DNA of 64,000 bases, from contig NC_088178.1 in assembly GCF_028769735.1 (NCBI RefSeq), positions 15,457,357 through 15,521,356 on the forward strand, in the 5' to 3' direction. Within the stretch, counting starts at the first letter, position 1. The number at the start of each line of letters is the position of its first letter. Source of the stretch: Zonotrichia leucophrys gambelii (Eukaryota > Chordata > Aves > Passeriformes > Passerellidae). The notes beneath the pieces are model-generated. The model saw only the letters and a list, made by a program, of their open reading frames with translations, was not told the DNA's origin and searched no databases. Positions 1 through 13,540 of the stretch are shown in pieces. Position numbers and translations under genes: made by a program.

Positions 1-3000
1 CTATTTAAGAATTCCCTAGGCATTACAGAATAATGAAGAAATAGTATCCTGTCTTAACCTGCAACAGAAGCCAAAAGAAAATTGCCTGACTTAACTGCTC
101 TATATGCAACAGCAACGAAAAAGAGGCAGGTGAATTCACTTCCTACATGGATTGCAAAAAATTCTCAGTACATTTCTAAATACAAATATGCCTAAAGCTT
201 TGATTGTAAAACCTTTCTACATTTTCTTAGTTTTTAGGAGCCCTGATTCTCCATTGACTGTAATAAGTACTCTAAGTAAATCTACTTTTTTATGACCTAA
301 AATGAACATATGACTTACATATGAAGTTTACAGTGAAAAGTGTAGAATAAAAGCCTAGGATTTTAGCAAGGGATGTCTTACTGCATATTGAACAAATGTT
401 ACTCTTTATGCTTAGCCTCAGCACCATCTCCCAAGTAAGCTGTTTCCTGTTTTGCACACACACTTGCATAGGATGCCTCTCCACCTAGCTCTTGCTACCA
501 GCACAGCTCAATATCAGTTAAATAGAAAATGGGAAGCAGTGGTTTCAGAATAACCAATGCACCAACGAGACCTGTAACATAACAGAAATAAAGCAGAACA
601 AAACAAGTTTTTCAGTGCATCATGTATAGACATACATATAAAACTAAATCTTAAAGGATATCCCATGAACCCATGTACACATAACAATGGTAAAAAGGTC
701 TCACCTTACAAGGGCACTAGATTAGTTGTTTTTTATACTGCTGAGTATTCAGAAAATGCACAAGACATACTTGCTAGTGATCTCAATACTCCTCCATTTT
801 CAGAGTAGGTAAGGTTACATATGCAGTCTATGTGTTTTCCAGCCACAATCATATGAATGGAACCTTGAATGTGGTATGTTACATGTTTATCCTAAATTGA
901 TCAATTTTTTAACACTAAAAGCCTCACCCTATTTTTACAGGGCACATATAAACAGCAGTTTTTATATACACAATTTCAAAAAACATCCTAGAAATACTTG
1001 TTGCTAATGTGAATCTGATTTTGGTAGGCTCATCACTTTTGAGGCATTTTTCTTCAAGACTAAAAGTTTTCCACTTCATTCCAGTTCAGGGGCATTTCAT
1101 TTAGCAGCCTGAGAAAAATCTTCCAATTTTCTCTGTAGAAAACTAGAAACTGTAGCATGAAAAATCCGTTAAGCAAAAGTAGAATATTCTGCTTTATTAA
1201 TAACTAAGAACTACCAAAAAATACTCTAGATATGACATTGAGCAAAACCTTCATGAAGAACTGCCTTAAGCTAAGGAAAGAAACTACTGCAATCAGAAGC
1301 TATTTATGGTTAACCTGCTGCATTCCCCAGAGTATCTACAATGTATTCCTCTATAATGACCTGTCTAATCTAAAGCATGTCATCTTTAGGAGACAAAAAT
1401 ACACAAATTAACTTCTGACTGAAAAATACCAGCAGGAAGATGACTCCTACTTGATGAAATAGATTTTCATATTCTGAAATGTGTTATGTGGTTGTGGCTA
1501 TTTTCTAACTGCACTTGGAAGGGGCTGATTCTGAGTGGGTGGGGTGTGTAAGAATTTTAACTACAAAAGTAAAGTACAGTCCTAATCTGTACACACCATT
1601 TTCCAAATTAAGCTAAGATACTATATTTAGGTCAGGCTACCATCCTCTCAACTCTAAACATCTCTGACCTCTCTGAGCATTACTGGTTTCTTTTTCATGC
1701 CCTTTGCACTGCTTTACCCAGCCAGGACACAATGAACCAGCATTATTATGAACATTCTGGGGTGCAGCAGCCAATGCTTCTGCCTAGGCACAGGTCCTCC
1801 CCATTTTTTGAAGGTGCCAGAACCACAGCCAGCTAACCCAAGTGAGGAAGAGGCAGCTCTGTTCACTCCCAGTATATGCCACTAAAATGCTCACTGCCTT
1901 TGTATCTCAGGTTTCCAGGAATTCTCAGCAGTTGAATTTCACTCTGTACTAAGTATATTCATTGCAGTAAAGAAACATCTATGGATGCCTGTAGTTAAGT
2001 TTTAAAAATCTGTTTACTTCAAATACTGTATAAACCTTAAATTGACACTAAATTAATTAAAGTAGCAGATGGGAAGGAAGGCAAATGCTAAAGAAAGGAA
2101 ATGCTACCTTTGAGCTCATAAAACAGTATAGTCTATTGTAGAAAGAAATAAAAATTTGCAAAAATGGGAGATCATTAGCAGAACTTAGATCTCCCTTGCT
2201 TTTCTTTCATATCCAACATCATCTAGTTCAAGAATGTCACTGGAGTTAAAGACATCAATTTCCATTTCACAGAAACTACTGCCCTGACAGTGTCACTGAG
2301 TTACTGCCACCAAAAAGAAACACTTCAAATTAGTTAGTCTGGCTGCTAACCTGAAAAATAGATGATGATACTGGATACCCCTCCTGCACTTAAGAATCTT
2401 CTAAGGATTTAAAAAAAACCTGTTAGAATTAATTTAATTAAAACTTGAGAATATATTCACTTGCTCTCTTGTGCAGAATCCCAATACAGATAAAGACCAA
2501 TTTCTAAAGCAATTAAATTTACAATTGTAATTTGTTTCAGCATTATGTAGCATGTGACAAGTAAAGGCAGAATTCAAGAAAGGAGGTTGCCCCCAAAACA
2601 AAAAATTAACTGCTGATAAATGCCATGTACTTTGCCACAGATTAATATCTCATTTGAAAAATGTGCATACAAAATGAAAAGGAAAAAAGTCAGATCAAGA
2701 TGTTTCTTTGTGAAATGGCTTGCTTATATGCTGAGGAATCATATATGAACCAGTTTGATAAAAATGAATAGTTAAAACTAAATTTTTCACCCAACAGAAA
2801 AATACTTAGTTTTACTTACACTAACTTGCCTGAATAAAGAAGTAGAGTAGAATTAAAAAACCCTCTGATAGAAATTATGTTTTTCTAGTATTGAAGCACT
2901 GTCTGCTTTAATTTTCAAAATGTCATGTTCTCATCTCTTGGGAAACCAAAGATGCAAATCATAGCAACTTGAAGAAAACTCCCTCAATAATGAGTTAAGT

Positions 3001-3252
3001 TTCAATAACAAAATTTAAATAATCTTTCTGAGAACCCCTAGTTATGGATATTATCATTTGCAACTCATAACTTTTGACATCCAGGCATTTTCAGCCTAAA
3101 ACAAGGGCTTCATATGAGCTTATAAATAAGCAACAAACAAACTCAAATATTGAAGAAAACATGCTTCCATTAAAGGAGATTGCTGAGTCCCAAATGGGCA
3201 GCAGTTCAAGAATGCTACATGAGTAGTCAGGCATGTACGATTTACAGTACTT

Positions 3253-3516
3253 TTACTTTTCTGCTGCTGTCACTAAGTTTAGAATATGTCTACAAAAAGG
3301 CCTTGCTGATTTTAAATCTTCTGTAGATCTGTATGCTTGTTTATGTATTTTTCCATACAAGTCTCTGAAACTTTGACTTTGGCTTCTGTAACCTTTTGCT
3401 AGCATCTGCTTCACTCTATTGGGTCTCCCCATCCGATTGTGCCCATGGAATTCCCGACATGCTCTGGATGGGCAGCAGGCAGCACATACCCTTACAACTG
3501 CAGAGGTTAATAACAC
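3253..3516 (-). other. Unrecognised open frame in PKN2 intron 1, sense strand (possible cryptic exon or gene remnant)
   Basis: An open frame of 87 codons on the PKN2 sense strand begins at a GTG; its first ATG is codon 29 (3432-3430), leaving 59 codons. The product is basic and polar (HGHNRMGRPNRVKQM, then KGYRSQSQSFRDLYGKIHKQ) with a Cys-containing N-terminal third (CAACC, RAC). It reads more like protein than its neighbours but I do not recognise it. A weak acceptor (ACCTCTGCAG ending at 3498) lies at its start. It could be a decayed retrocopy, an alternative PKN2 exon or chance. No domain can be named. Confidence 0.2.
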
Positions 3517-6500
3517 TTGTCAGAAAAACTGACACTTCCTTGTCATAATTTATCTTATAATTTTAGCTTCCACAATTTGAGTATTAGGAAAGAAAGAATC
3601 TTGTCATGCCATATGCAGATCCATCTATAAAGGAAACATCCTCTTAAAACATATTCCATTTCATTGTTTTGCAGTGTCTTCCCATATAAATAAACATATG
3701 GAGTTGAAAAGCAGTGGATGGTTTTACATATTGTGCTTGTAAAAAGCAACAAGCCACACAGTCAATTTGCATTCCTTCTAAATTCTCAGCAATAGATTTG
3801 GATGCTTTGGGGCTTATGTTACTCAAAAATCCAAGTGATAACATGTATTACAATGATGAAAAAGAAACTTCAGTCTCATATCTAGTAAGCTCAGTGATGC
3901 AAATAGGGCAAGTCCTAAAATCTATCATAAAAGGAAGTGGTTATGTTCCTCTTCCTGCAGAAGAGAAGTAAGAAAGGTAGAAAAACAGAACCAAGCAAGT
4001 GTTTTTCCATTTCTCTAAGGACTGGCATAAAGTTTCTTGCCTACATTACATAAATTAGCTTGTTGTTACTAGAGAGCTCTGGAACACCGGGCATCACCAA
4101 AAACAATCTCCTTGTTTATTTTAAACATAATCTTTCACCTCAACAGCACAAATACAAAAGAATACATTCAGGGTTTGCAAGTACAAGGAGAATAAGAATT
4201 TATAATTTTGGAATTAATTCAACACAAGAACATTGAAAACATATAATCACTTTGTTACCTCAAACTTCTTACTTCTGCACAAGATTTTTAGGCCTTTTCT
4301 CCCCCAAATTTGGCTAGACCTCTGAAACACAGAATCAATCTTGTACACAGTAGTTCAAAGTCCTCTAAGTGGTGCTTTAATTGATGCTCATGTGACCATT
4401 CAGAGATATTTTCCTATTGCAAACATTCAACTCATCACTGTAGGGGATTTATTTCCCTATTGAATATTCAAATGTCTCACACTTATCGAGCTACTCATTA
4501 ACTGACAAATGTATTCATACCAAGCTGTACATAATACCTCAGTCTCTTCATTACCTTTATGGGCAGTACATTTATAGTATTACTTGCACAGTACTTTGTC
4601 TTCACTGCAAAATTCAATCCCATCCATTTCAATTGTACACTCACTTTTTCTTCCACTTCAGTTAGAGAAATAACAAAAAGACTCAAGATTCTACAAAATT
4701 TCTTCTTGCATTGAGTGCATAAAAGGTTTAACAGCAGACTTAGCACTTCTAAAAGTTAGCTAATAAACTTGGGCTTATAGCCCTACACTGGCCTCGTACT
4801 GCTACCAAACCTTACCACTGTTCTCAGCCTTCAATATCAAACTAAATGTAACTATATCTTCCATGCATGCATGATGTCCAAACCAATTCTATTTTTAATG
4901 CCTTTTCAGACAAACAGGTTTTCAGTGTCACAGGCATATTGTGAGACTTTCTGCTTGAAGAACGTCAAGCTAGAAGAGAATTGCCACAGACAGTCTTGGA
5001 CTGCTCATTATCAGCATATTCACCTGCAGCAGAATTGGACTCCACACAGTCCTTAGCTGTGGATCTGTATTCCCATAAACATTTTACTGCATGAACCACC
5101 ACTGCAGGCAATAAAAAGCATCCTAAAGAACAAGCAGTCCTGACCTCCCCTAACAGTTTGTTCCTGTTCCAGACCACTCACTGATATATGCAGTACAAAC
5201 TTTTATATGGCCACACAGTGAACTGCAATTTTGAACCTGATCTGGCTGAAAACTAATCTAGGGGTGAAAAAATCCCACCAAAACAAGCCAACAAAATCTG
5301 TTCACCATATAGCTGCCTGTGCAAATGTACAGCGACATAATGTGGCACATGCTCACTTTCAGCAGTGGTACCAGCTGACAGTCTGACACTTTCTTTGAGC
5401 AACAGACTCAATTCTGTACGGGCAAAGCTTCCAACTCCAGCACATGACACCATCAATGAACCAACCAGAACTTTTCCATCCTAAATTTATGGACGTGTCT
5501 TACATCTTACTGCAACAAAGAAAACCAAACTGAATATACTTTTAACAGTTTTCAAAAATACATATGTTAAAGTTCCTAAGTTCACAGGCCGACTATGGCA
5601 CCAGTGATATACTAAACAACATCACGATTACCTGGTTAATTAGATGGTTTGTGTTTTGGACTTTGAAATGAAAAACAAAAAAAGGACATTTTTCTGATGT
5701 TTTAAACATCAACTCTCAGTTTCTCTTCAAAAGTTACATGAAGTTTGTATAAAAAAATTATATACATACACACAGCTGAAGAATAATTTCAAAACACCTA
5801 TGTAGTGGTATTATTTACAAGTACTATTTCAGGTTAATAACAATTAAAATTACTGTTACTTCTTATTAATTTAAATAACCTATTTATTTCAACAGTCTAA
5901 CAAATATGAGTACACAGGATAGTGCATATGTATTTATGAAGTTCACATATGTGTATTTACTTCTTAAGTTGCATTAGAGAAAATTTATGTGGTAGAGATG
6001 TTCAAGTACTTTGAGTATTAAGAGCTAAAAAAAAAAAGTCAACCACAAGGTGTATTGGCACCCACATTCCAAGAACTGAGTAATATTCTCTGGGTTTAGG
6101 GCTCAGAAAACTACTACTGTTGCATTTACCCACAAGAAAAGGTCTCCCTTCTGACCTGATCTGCTTGGAAGTGTTTCATCACAGTAACAAACAGAGTTCC
6201 ACAGTATTCCTGAGATTTATCTTATAACTTTAGTATAATCTATTAGTTGCTTGGTATTGCAGACTTAATTATGCCTTCCCTTGGCTATAGATTTGCTGCC
6301 TATTGCATTTTGTTACATCCTAATAACAAGTGTGGAAAGTTAGTGGAAAACTCCCTGGTTCTTCTCAATAGAAACAGAACTGATTCTGCTAGTTTAATTT
6401 TCAGGCTAATATGTTCTTGTATTTAATGGAAACTTAAAATGTATCAACACTACTACCATGTTGCAAGGTAACAAATGTCAGAAAAACCTCAAGAGAATAA

Positions 6501-6780
6501 AACCAGTTTTCTTCAACACCAGACTCCCACACGTAGCACTAAGACAGGAGGCAGGTATTAAAGGCTTCTGATTCAAGCTCTCTGATCTGCACTTATTTAG
6601 AGAAGGAGTCAGAAACTCCCTATCATTTAAAAAGCAATACATCTCCAGTGAAGAAAACAAGGCTTAAAGGAATCCATAGGAATTGGAGGCAGAAAAAGCA
6701 AACTAATTCAGTCACATTCACATTAAGGTTTTTACTAACCCTGATTTGTATGTTGGGCCAGAGCACACTGTCCCTGGGTC

Positions 6781-7248
6781 TTGTCACATATCAGCCTTTC
6801 TTCATGGCACAAAAAAGAACAGGGAAATGCTGCATATACTAAACTTTCACAGCCCAGCCTTTTCCAGTTATCATTTCTTATTTGGTACCTATCTGATAGC
6901 TACAGATGTAGCTACAGTAAAATAACAAAGGCTTTCAGTAGGGATATACTTGGCCTAGGAAAATACACTTCTGCTAATATTCCTATTTTTCCCTGTCCAG
7001 TGGAAGTAACAAATTCTATTACTGAGACCACAGCCTTGCCATCTCTGTGCATTCCCTCCAGAAGCGCTCTGTACACTGCAGCAGCAGTAAACAGGAAGCA
7101 CAGCCACAGTGGGCATAATGCTGAGACAAAGCATAGGAAACTGTATCTATACCTAACATCAAGAAAAAGTAAGGCGTGGCCTGCTCTAAAAAACAATCAG
7201 CTCACCACTACCCAGCTGGTGGTCCTGCTTGTGAGCCATAGTAACTGA
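6781..7248 (+). other. 155-codon open frame in intron 1 (probably chance)
   Basis: This is the longest open frame outside the CpG island, but it starts at TTG, not ATG. Its product is rich in Ser, Thr, Leu and Tyr with no motif I recognise. The opposite strand is also open at 6912-7196, and further plus frames flank it (6648-6842, 7271-7504). Local GC is a little higher than nearby, which lowers stop frequency. Possibilities are chance or the remains of an old element; there is no evidence of translation. Confidence 0.15.
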
Positions 7249-7903
7249 TCACTCTCAGCTCACCCTAGGGATGAAGTTGAATGCACTACCTCGAACAGCC
7301 TCATTTCAGCCTCTTCTACTAAGCAGAGCAGGACAGCAGCAGAACTCCCAGCAAAGCTGGCTCACTGAGCTGAACATAAGCCTGCAAATGTGCACTGCTA
7401 TCCTGTTCATGTGTCTCCTCACCACAGAAACCTCAGCCATCTCATCCTCACCAGATACCAGAATTTGCATGGCAATTCTGATGGATGCCACAAAACTTCC
7501 TTAGTTTGACATACAGTCACCAAATTCCTGAAAGTTTGGAAAATCATCCCACAAAATCATGAGAAAACCGAGCAGTACTTTGCTCCAAAGGATGTACTCC
7601 CAGACTGCCATGCAAGTAGTTTAATTCACTGGTAAGGTGTCAAACAGTAAGTAAGTGGTAGCTGTAAAATGGCAGTAACAAAAATTGTGTTGATTTGTGT
7701 AACTGTGACATAACTGTATTGCTGCAGTTCAAATAAACAAACATATCATATCTGCTGGTACTTGTAAGGACAGGCCTAAAGCATTTTGTTAGCTAATGTA
7801 TTATTAGTTTCTGTTTTGATGTACTACTTCTCAATCATATCTCAAAGTAACAGAAGCCATGGATTCAATTTTACAACATAAATCTCATTTCCTTAAAAAG
7901 AAC

Positions 7904-7945
7904 CTCCCCCACCCACACCAAACACTCCCCCACCCACACCAAACA
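7904..7945. repeat. Perfect 21-bp tandem duplication
   Basis: The unit starting CTCCCCCACCCACACC and ending AAACA occurs at 7904-7924 and 7925-7945 with no mismatch. Perfect identity points to a recent slippage event. It includes a CACCC box in each copy, a KLF-type motif, but function is not implied. Confidence 0.95.
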
Positions 7946-8175
7946 CTAGCAAAGATGCTCTTTTGCTTGTGTCAGGAACTGCAGACCAAGCATTAATAAT
8001 TGAAGCTTCAAAGTACCATACAAATGCTTTGCCCATGCTACAGTAAAGTCTCATGAGAGATGCTTCAGCTCAGTCTGTTCCTGAACCCTTTCACTTACTG
8101 GCCCATGTAGTGAAAAAACAAAACAAACAAAAAGCCTACCATCAACCAAATTATACCAGCTGTACAAGTGTGTAC

Positions 8176-8199
8176 AAAAAAAAAAAAAAAAAAAAAAAA
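8176..8199 (+). repeat. Poly(A) tract, 24 bases
   Basis: Twenty-four uninterrupted A residues follow TGTACAAGTGTGTAC. It could be the tail of an old plus-strand retroposon, but no recognisable body or target-site duplication is seen upstream, so I call it a simple homopolymer. Confidence 0.95.
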
Positions 8200-8608
8200 G
8201 ACTGAGCCCTCCACTGCACGTGGGAGACTTTGTTACTCTGAATCCATGTAGAGGTCTTAGTCTCTAATTCAGCACTGAGGCACTGATGAAAAAATCCTAA
8301 TCCCAACATGAAACCCTCAAACCACTGTTTCCCAATGTCAAGGACATATTTATCTAGTTATTCTACTGCAGGCTTTAGGTTACACTGTAATGAATGACCT
8401 TCACAATGTATAAAACTCGTCCAGAAGAGCTATTACATATAGTTAACTAAATACTTTTCTACTAGCCATCACTAATAATTTATCTTGAGTTAAAGTAACA
8501 GATCTAGGTCCCAAAAAGACAGCTACTCTGATAAAGAAAATTCAGTCAAATGTATACAAGTCTAAATGATATACAAGTTCCTGTGTTAACAGGAAGACGA
8601 ACAGAATT

Positions 8609-8650
8609 CAAAAAAAGAAAAAAAACAAACCCCAAAACAAAACAAAAAAC
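8609..8650 (+). repeat. A/C-rich low-complexity tract
   Basis: A runs broken by single C or CCCC groups (for example AACAAACCCCAAAACAAAAC). Similar tracts occur at 55675-55742 and, with the complementary sense, at 11959-12030 and 32098-32146. These look like degraded poly(A)-type or simple repeats. Confidence 0.7.
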
Positions 8651-11628
8651 TCCACCCATCCACCTACCAAAAGGTATTTTAAGGACTGTTTATGTTCCAG
8701 TGAGAACAGGATGCATATTTTGCTAATATAATATTTGAACACAGGAATGTTTAAAGAGTATATACATCCACAAATGGAAAAAAAACCTGAAGTGCTTTTC
8801 TAAATCCACCAATTGTGAAAATATTTGTAGGGACCTAAGAAGTCCCAAGCAGCTGTACATCCTTTCTAAACTGCAATTGACTAGTTCAGGATATTTTCAC
8901 CTGAATGTGACATTCTTTCCTCCTGAAGAAACAAGCGTAATTCAAAATTATTTAAAGCTAATCTGTCCTAGCTGAATATTATTTGAAGGCAGTCTTACTG
9001 CTGAGTGTTCAGCCCAATTACAATGTTTCTTCAAAACAGATTAATTAGGTTACTTATACCTTTTTACGGTGTCCTTAGGCACTTGACCACAGCTAATAAT
9101 AAATACCCAGTACTTTCTAACTCTAAAAAAAGCAGGCATCATTACCTCTATTCTAAAGATGAGGAAATGGAGACATGAGTAAGCAAAGCCATCTGCCTAA
9201 TGTCACCTAGCTGAGAGCAGAGAAGCCAGGAATGAAATACAGGTTTTCAGAGTCCCAGCTAATAGTTTAACAAGTACAAGCATCCAATTTTATACACATT
9301 TATATACAAAACATAGTTGTACAACCTCAGACTCAACTGTCCAATTTGTATCATGCAGACCAATAAAATACTAAGCATTGTTCAGTCACATTAATTTAAC
9401 ATATATTCTTGCCCTAGATATGAAATGGAAAAATAAACCAAAACCTATACCGCATGTACCATCCTATAATCATAATTTACATATTTTAGTTGTGATACTG
9501 TTCATCACTATTAAAAAAAAAATACCATGGCCTTTGAACATGATTCTGTCAGGAAATTTATGCTTTATGATCTCTGAGTACAGCACCTTAGGAAATTAGG
9601 TGACCAGGGTATTAACACAAAATATCCATTAAAAAGGTCCCTATATGCTGACCAGTATAAAGACATTTTTCACAATGTTCAGTAATATCAAAAATATGTA
9701 TGATGGTTGAGTTTAAAAAATTAATTCCAGGAAGAGACTTTAATATTTCCATTTGAAGTAATGGAGGGTTTGTTACATGCTTATTCATTTCAGGGCATAG
9801 CCTAAGTTCTCTATCTTGACCAAACAATTTCATATAAGCAAATAAACGCAAGCAATGTACTTTTTTCCTGATATTAAACCAGTATTGCTTTGCAAAACAC
9901 AACTTTGAGTGAAGTGAAATTTTTTATGAAATAAATCCATTAACATTAACCATAAATGCCCCAAGTTTAGAAGATTCACAGTACTGTCTAGAAAAGAAGT
10001 GGTAGTGAACATCTAGAAGTACACAAGTGTAATCACTGTGCATACACACTGGTTTCATTTAAATACTCTAAGCAATAATTTCTGTTAACCCAGCCATACC
10101 AATTTACTATGCTGACATCTACCATCACTGCCAAGAAAGCATACATATTTTTTTCACCAAAAAAATTAAATTTTTAATAATGATTTGAAAAAAACAAACC
10201 AAACCTTTTTCCATAAAAAACTTTAAAATATTTTATTTTGTGGATGCCTTATTTAACAAACTACAGCACCATATGTTAGAGCTTAATTTCTTTGAAGAAA
10301 CAGAGTTGGCACTTCCACCAGGACGCAAAGAGTTAAAGACTGTGCAATTAACCTGAGAGCCAGCACTGGAGAGGCTAGTTTACCTGGTGTACAAAGTTCT
10401 AAGGGATGCAAGCCCACAGAAGGACAGCAGAATTTTGGAAGGGAAGGCAACATCAGCAATACTGGTTCTTACCCAAGCTCATTCTTCCTCCTACTAAAGA
10501 ACCTGTACTAGAGATAAAAGGAGGTAAAAAAGGGTAATCTGGCTTTATGTAATCTTTCAATCTTTAGTAATCAGGCAATTTCGTTGGTGAAGCTACCAGA
10601 ACAAACTAAAAAGAGGATTTGCTTATTGCCAAGTTTACCTTGTACTTTGCATTTGCTAACTACTGAGAAATAAGCGTTGCATTTTTCACCTTGAACAGGC
10701 TTAAGTTTAAAACTTGCTAAGTGGCAAGATATACTTTCTACATACCACTATCAGTCTGGAAAATGTTTAAAGTAAAATAAAATATACAAGAATGGATACA
10801 ATATTTTGTAGAAAAAGCAGAACAGAAATATGAAGTGGATATTTGCTAGCAGAGATTTATAAGCAATTGCTCTATCTGATATGGCATCACTTATTTAAAA
10901 TACAAAACTTTCATTGTGAGAATTGAGATCTAGGGTCTATTTAAGGCCTGTTTAATTAAGCCTTTGAAACAAGGACACGTACTGCATCTATGTTTCACCA
11001 CTTGCTTATTAGCAACTAGTTACTTTGCTCTTTCGTTTTTCATATTTTCTCAGAATCCACTTCACATCCTGTTAGTCAGTAATTGTGCCAGTCTGCTAAT
11101 CTTTCTGCCAGGAGCATTCAATTGATTCATAACTACTGATCTGCCTCTATCAACTTCACCCCAAGCTAACAGTTTCCTTACAGCACGCTGGAGTGCACAG
11201 GGCTGTCATAACCAGGAGCACACAGCCCTGAGCACAGCACAAAGCAACGTGTTATATTGATCACTGACTGATGCTTTAGAGCCCGTGGCAGGAACAAGCT
11301 TGGCATTTACACTGGCTTTAGCTTGTTTGCAGTAAGTTTTCACAATTTTTAAGAAAACACTTAGACCACACATCACCCATGATCTAGATCAACCTATGGA
11401 CTTGACCCTTTAAACTTTTACTGTAGCCATGAATTCTTCAACTTCCTCTTCTTTCTGTGCAGGATTGCAATATGCAAGCAAAAGTCTGTTTCACATATAA
11501 GCACTTTTAAAGTTAGAGTTCTTATGATTGAGGAAGTTCCCTCCTGAAGAAACATGAGTGAAATGGCGTATCTCACACCCCACTGTAGTTCCCTTTACTT
11601 TCGGATCATACCGCTAAAGCAACTTTGA

Positions 11629-11687
11629 TGTACAGGTATTTAAAAGCAATTTATTTATGTACAGGTATATGAAAAGCAATTTGTTTT
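11629..11687. repeat. Diverged ~29-bp tandem duplication
   Basis: TGTACAGGTATTTAAAAGCA at 11629 recurs at 11658 as TGTACAGGTATATGAAAAGC with a shared CAATTT continuation. Two imperfect copies; an older slippage event. Confidence 0.75.
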
Positions 11688-11958
11688 GAGGTATTCCCAA
11701 GCAGAACGACATTGATGCCTTTGTATTTCACTGCTAATATACAGCATGGCAAACAACACTATCTTTACAGCAGTTCTTTCTGATATGAAAGTTCTTCTCA
11801 AAAATACCTTCAAGTTAGCAGTTCACAAACCTTAAACACTACTGGCATTCCCATGTTAACTTAACCTTTCTGTCTTGGGCAAGAAGCTGTATTTATTAAA
11901 ACAGAAGTTTCATATAAAATGGAACGGATAGTGCAACCCAAGAATCTAATCCATCCTA

Positions 11959-12030
11959 GGTTTTTTGGTTGGTTGGTGGGTTTTTTGGTTGGCTGATTTT
12001 TTGGGGGTATTTTAGTTTTGGGTTTTTTTT
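11959..12030 (+). repeat. T/G-rich low-complexity tract
   Basis: Runs of T interrupted by GGTTGG, GGTGGG, GGGGG and GGG. It is the complementary type of the A/C tracts elsewhere. The G runs are too short and irregular for a convincing G-quadruplex. Confidence 0.7.
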
Positions 12031-13514
12031 AATTAGTGTCACTGTCAATCTCATCTTTCAAGAAAAAAAGTAACAAAACAAAAACAAAACCAACTTTCCA
12101 ATGCCCCCCAAAGAAAAATCTCCACTCATTTCTGTTTAAAGTAATTGGAATCCTGCTTTGTGTACTTCTACAGAAATGTTGCTTCCATTTAGCCTACTTG
12201 AAACACTGCTATGGTTAGTTATTCACACAGCTCTCCACTTCAAACAGGTTTACAAGCTTATATATCATCGTATCAAGTTTGTATTAACATACTGATTCTT
12301 CCTAGGCACTTATGAGCCACTGATTAAAGTTCAGCATTTTAGATGGATTCTTAGCCTTCAGCCATCTCATGTGCTACAATATTAAATAGACTCCTACATC
12401 TGTTGTGCCTTCTCTTCCTTTGCTATTCAAGTGAGCACACCTCCAACATTCAGAACTACAGGAGAACTTAACAGCATTACATAAATAAAATTACTTTTTT
12501 CTAAGACATGCCTTTCTAATTTTTATTTGACCATTAAATTCAATACTTTCCATTTATGGACTTCTTACTTTGGTTCATTGTCCAACTAATAAATTCAGAG
12601 ACACATTATTTGCCTGGGTAAACATAACAATTTGCACGGATTAAGTGATGTATAATTAAAATTTAAAAAAAGGAAAAAGAAAAGCAAGCTTTCTTCAGAA
12701 CAAGGAAGCTGAAGAGGCAGCAGGTTGTGCTGACATTTAAAGATAAGGGCACAAAAGTGAAGCTCCGGAATTGCATCTAACCTTGCAGCTGGCAAGAAGA
12801 AAAGTAACAGTTGCACAGGGAACCAAACCCGGTCAAATTACAGCGATGGAAACCTCTAAGCCTCGAGCTTTCAACCTTTAACAGTGTTGCGGGGTCTTTT
12901 GGGATTGTTTTTTCGTAGTGACAAGAACCCTTGCCGTGTGACAAATCAAGTCGATCGCACCATTTTCTCCTCTTCCCAAGCTCAGCGTTCAAGGCCTACA
13001 AGAAGGAAGCTGCTCGGCCCCTGCGCGGTGCCGTGTCCAGAGGAGAGAGAGGCTCTTTGCCTGACCCTGACGCGGGCGTGGGGTGGCCACCGGGAGCCCT
13101 CTGGGCCCGGCCCGGACGAGCGCCGTGCCCCGGGCGCGGGGAGGGCGAGAGCTCCGGCCCCCGTAGGGGCTCCGGGCGCGGGCAGCCTCGGGGCGGGCGG
13201 ACGGAGATCCCGGCGGGGCCGCGGCGGGGCCGGGGGCGCGGCCCGGGCAGGCCCCGCCGGAGGGACGCGGCCGCTCGGCGGGGGAAGGAGGGAGCCGAGC
13301 GCAGACAAAAGCGGGTCGCGGCCGGCGGCGGGGTGGGGCCGTGACCGGGCGGCGGCGCCTCCGCTCCCGGGGGAGAGCAGCGGGAAGAGGCCCGGGGTGG
13401 GCACGGGCTTCCGCCGGCCCCCCGGCCAGGGCTGGACTGGGGTGGGCGTCCCGCGCCGAGCGGCGGGCAGGGGGCGGCGGGGCGCGGCGGCTCCTCCGTC
13501 CTCCCCGCCAGGAA

Positions 13515-13540
13515 GGGAGGGGAGGGGAGCGGGGCTGGGG
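13515..13540 (+). promoter_or_regulatory. G-quadruplex-forming run beside the exon 1 splice donor
   Basis: Five G-runs (GGG, then four GGGG) are separated by loops of 1, 1, 3 and 2 bases on the plus strand, meeting the usual G4 pattern. It starts about 20 bases inside PKN2 intron 1. Because PKN2 is on the minus strand, the G-rich strand is the transcription template, and the nascent RNA is C-rich here. Formation in vivo is inference. Confidence 0.55.

Noticed and set aside
8176..8199. Retroposon insertion marked by the poly(A) tract
   Set aside because: No body, polymerase III promoter boxes or target-site duplication could be found beside it.
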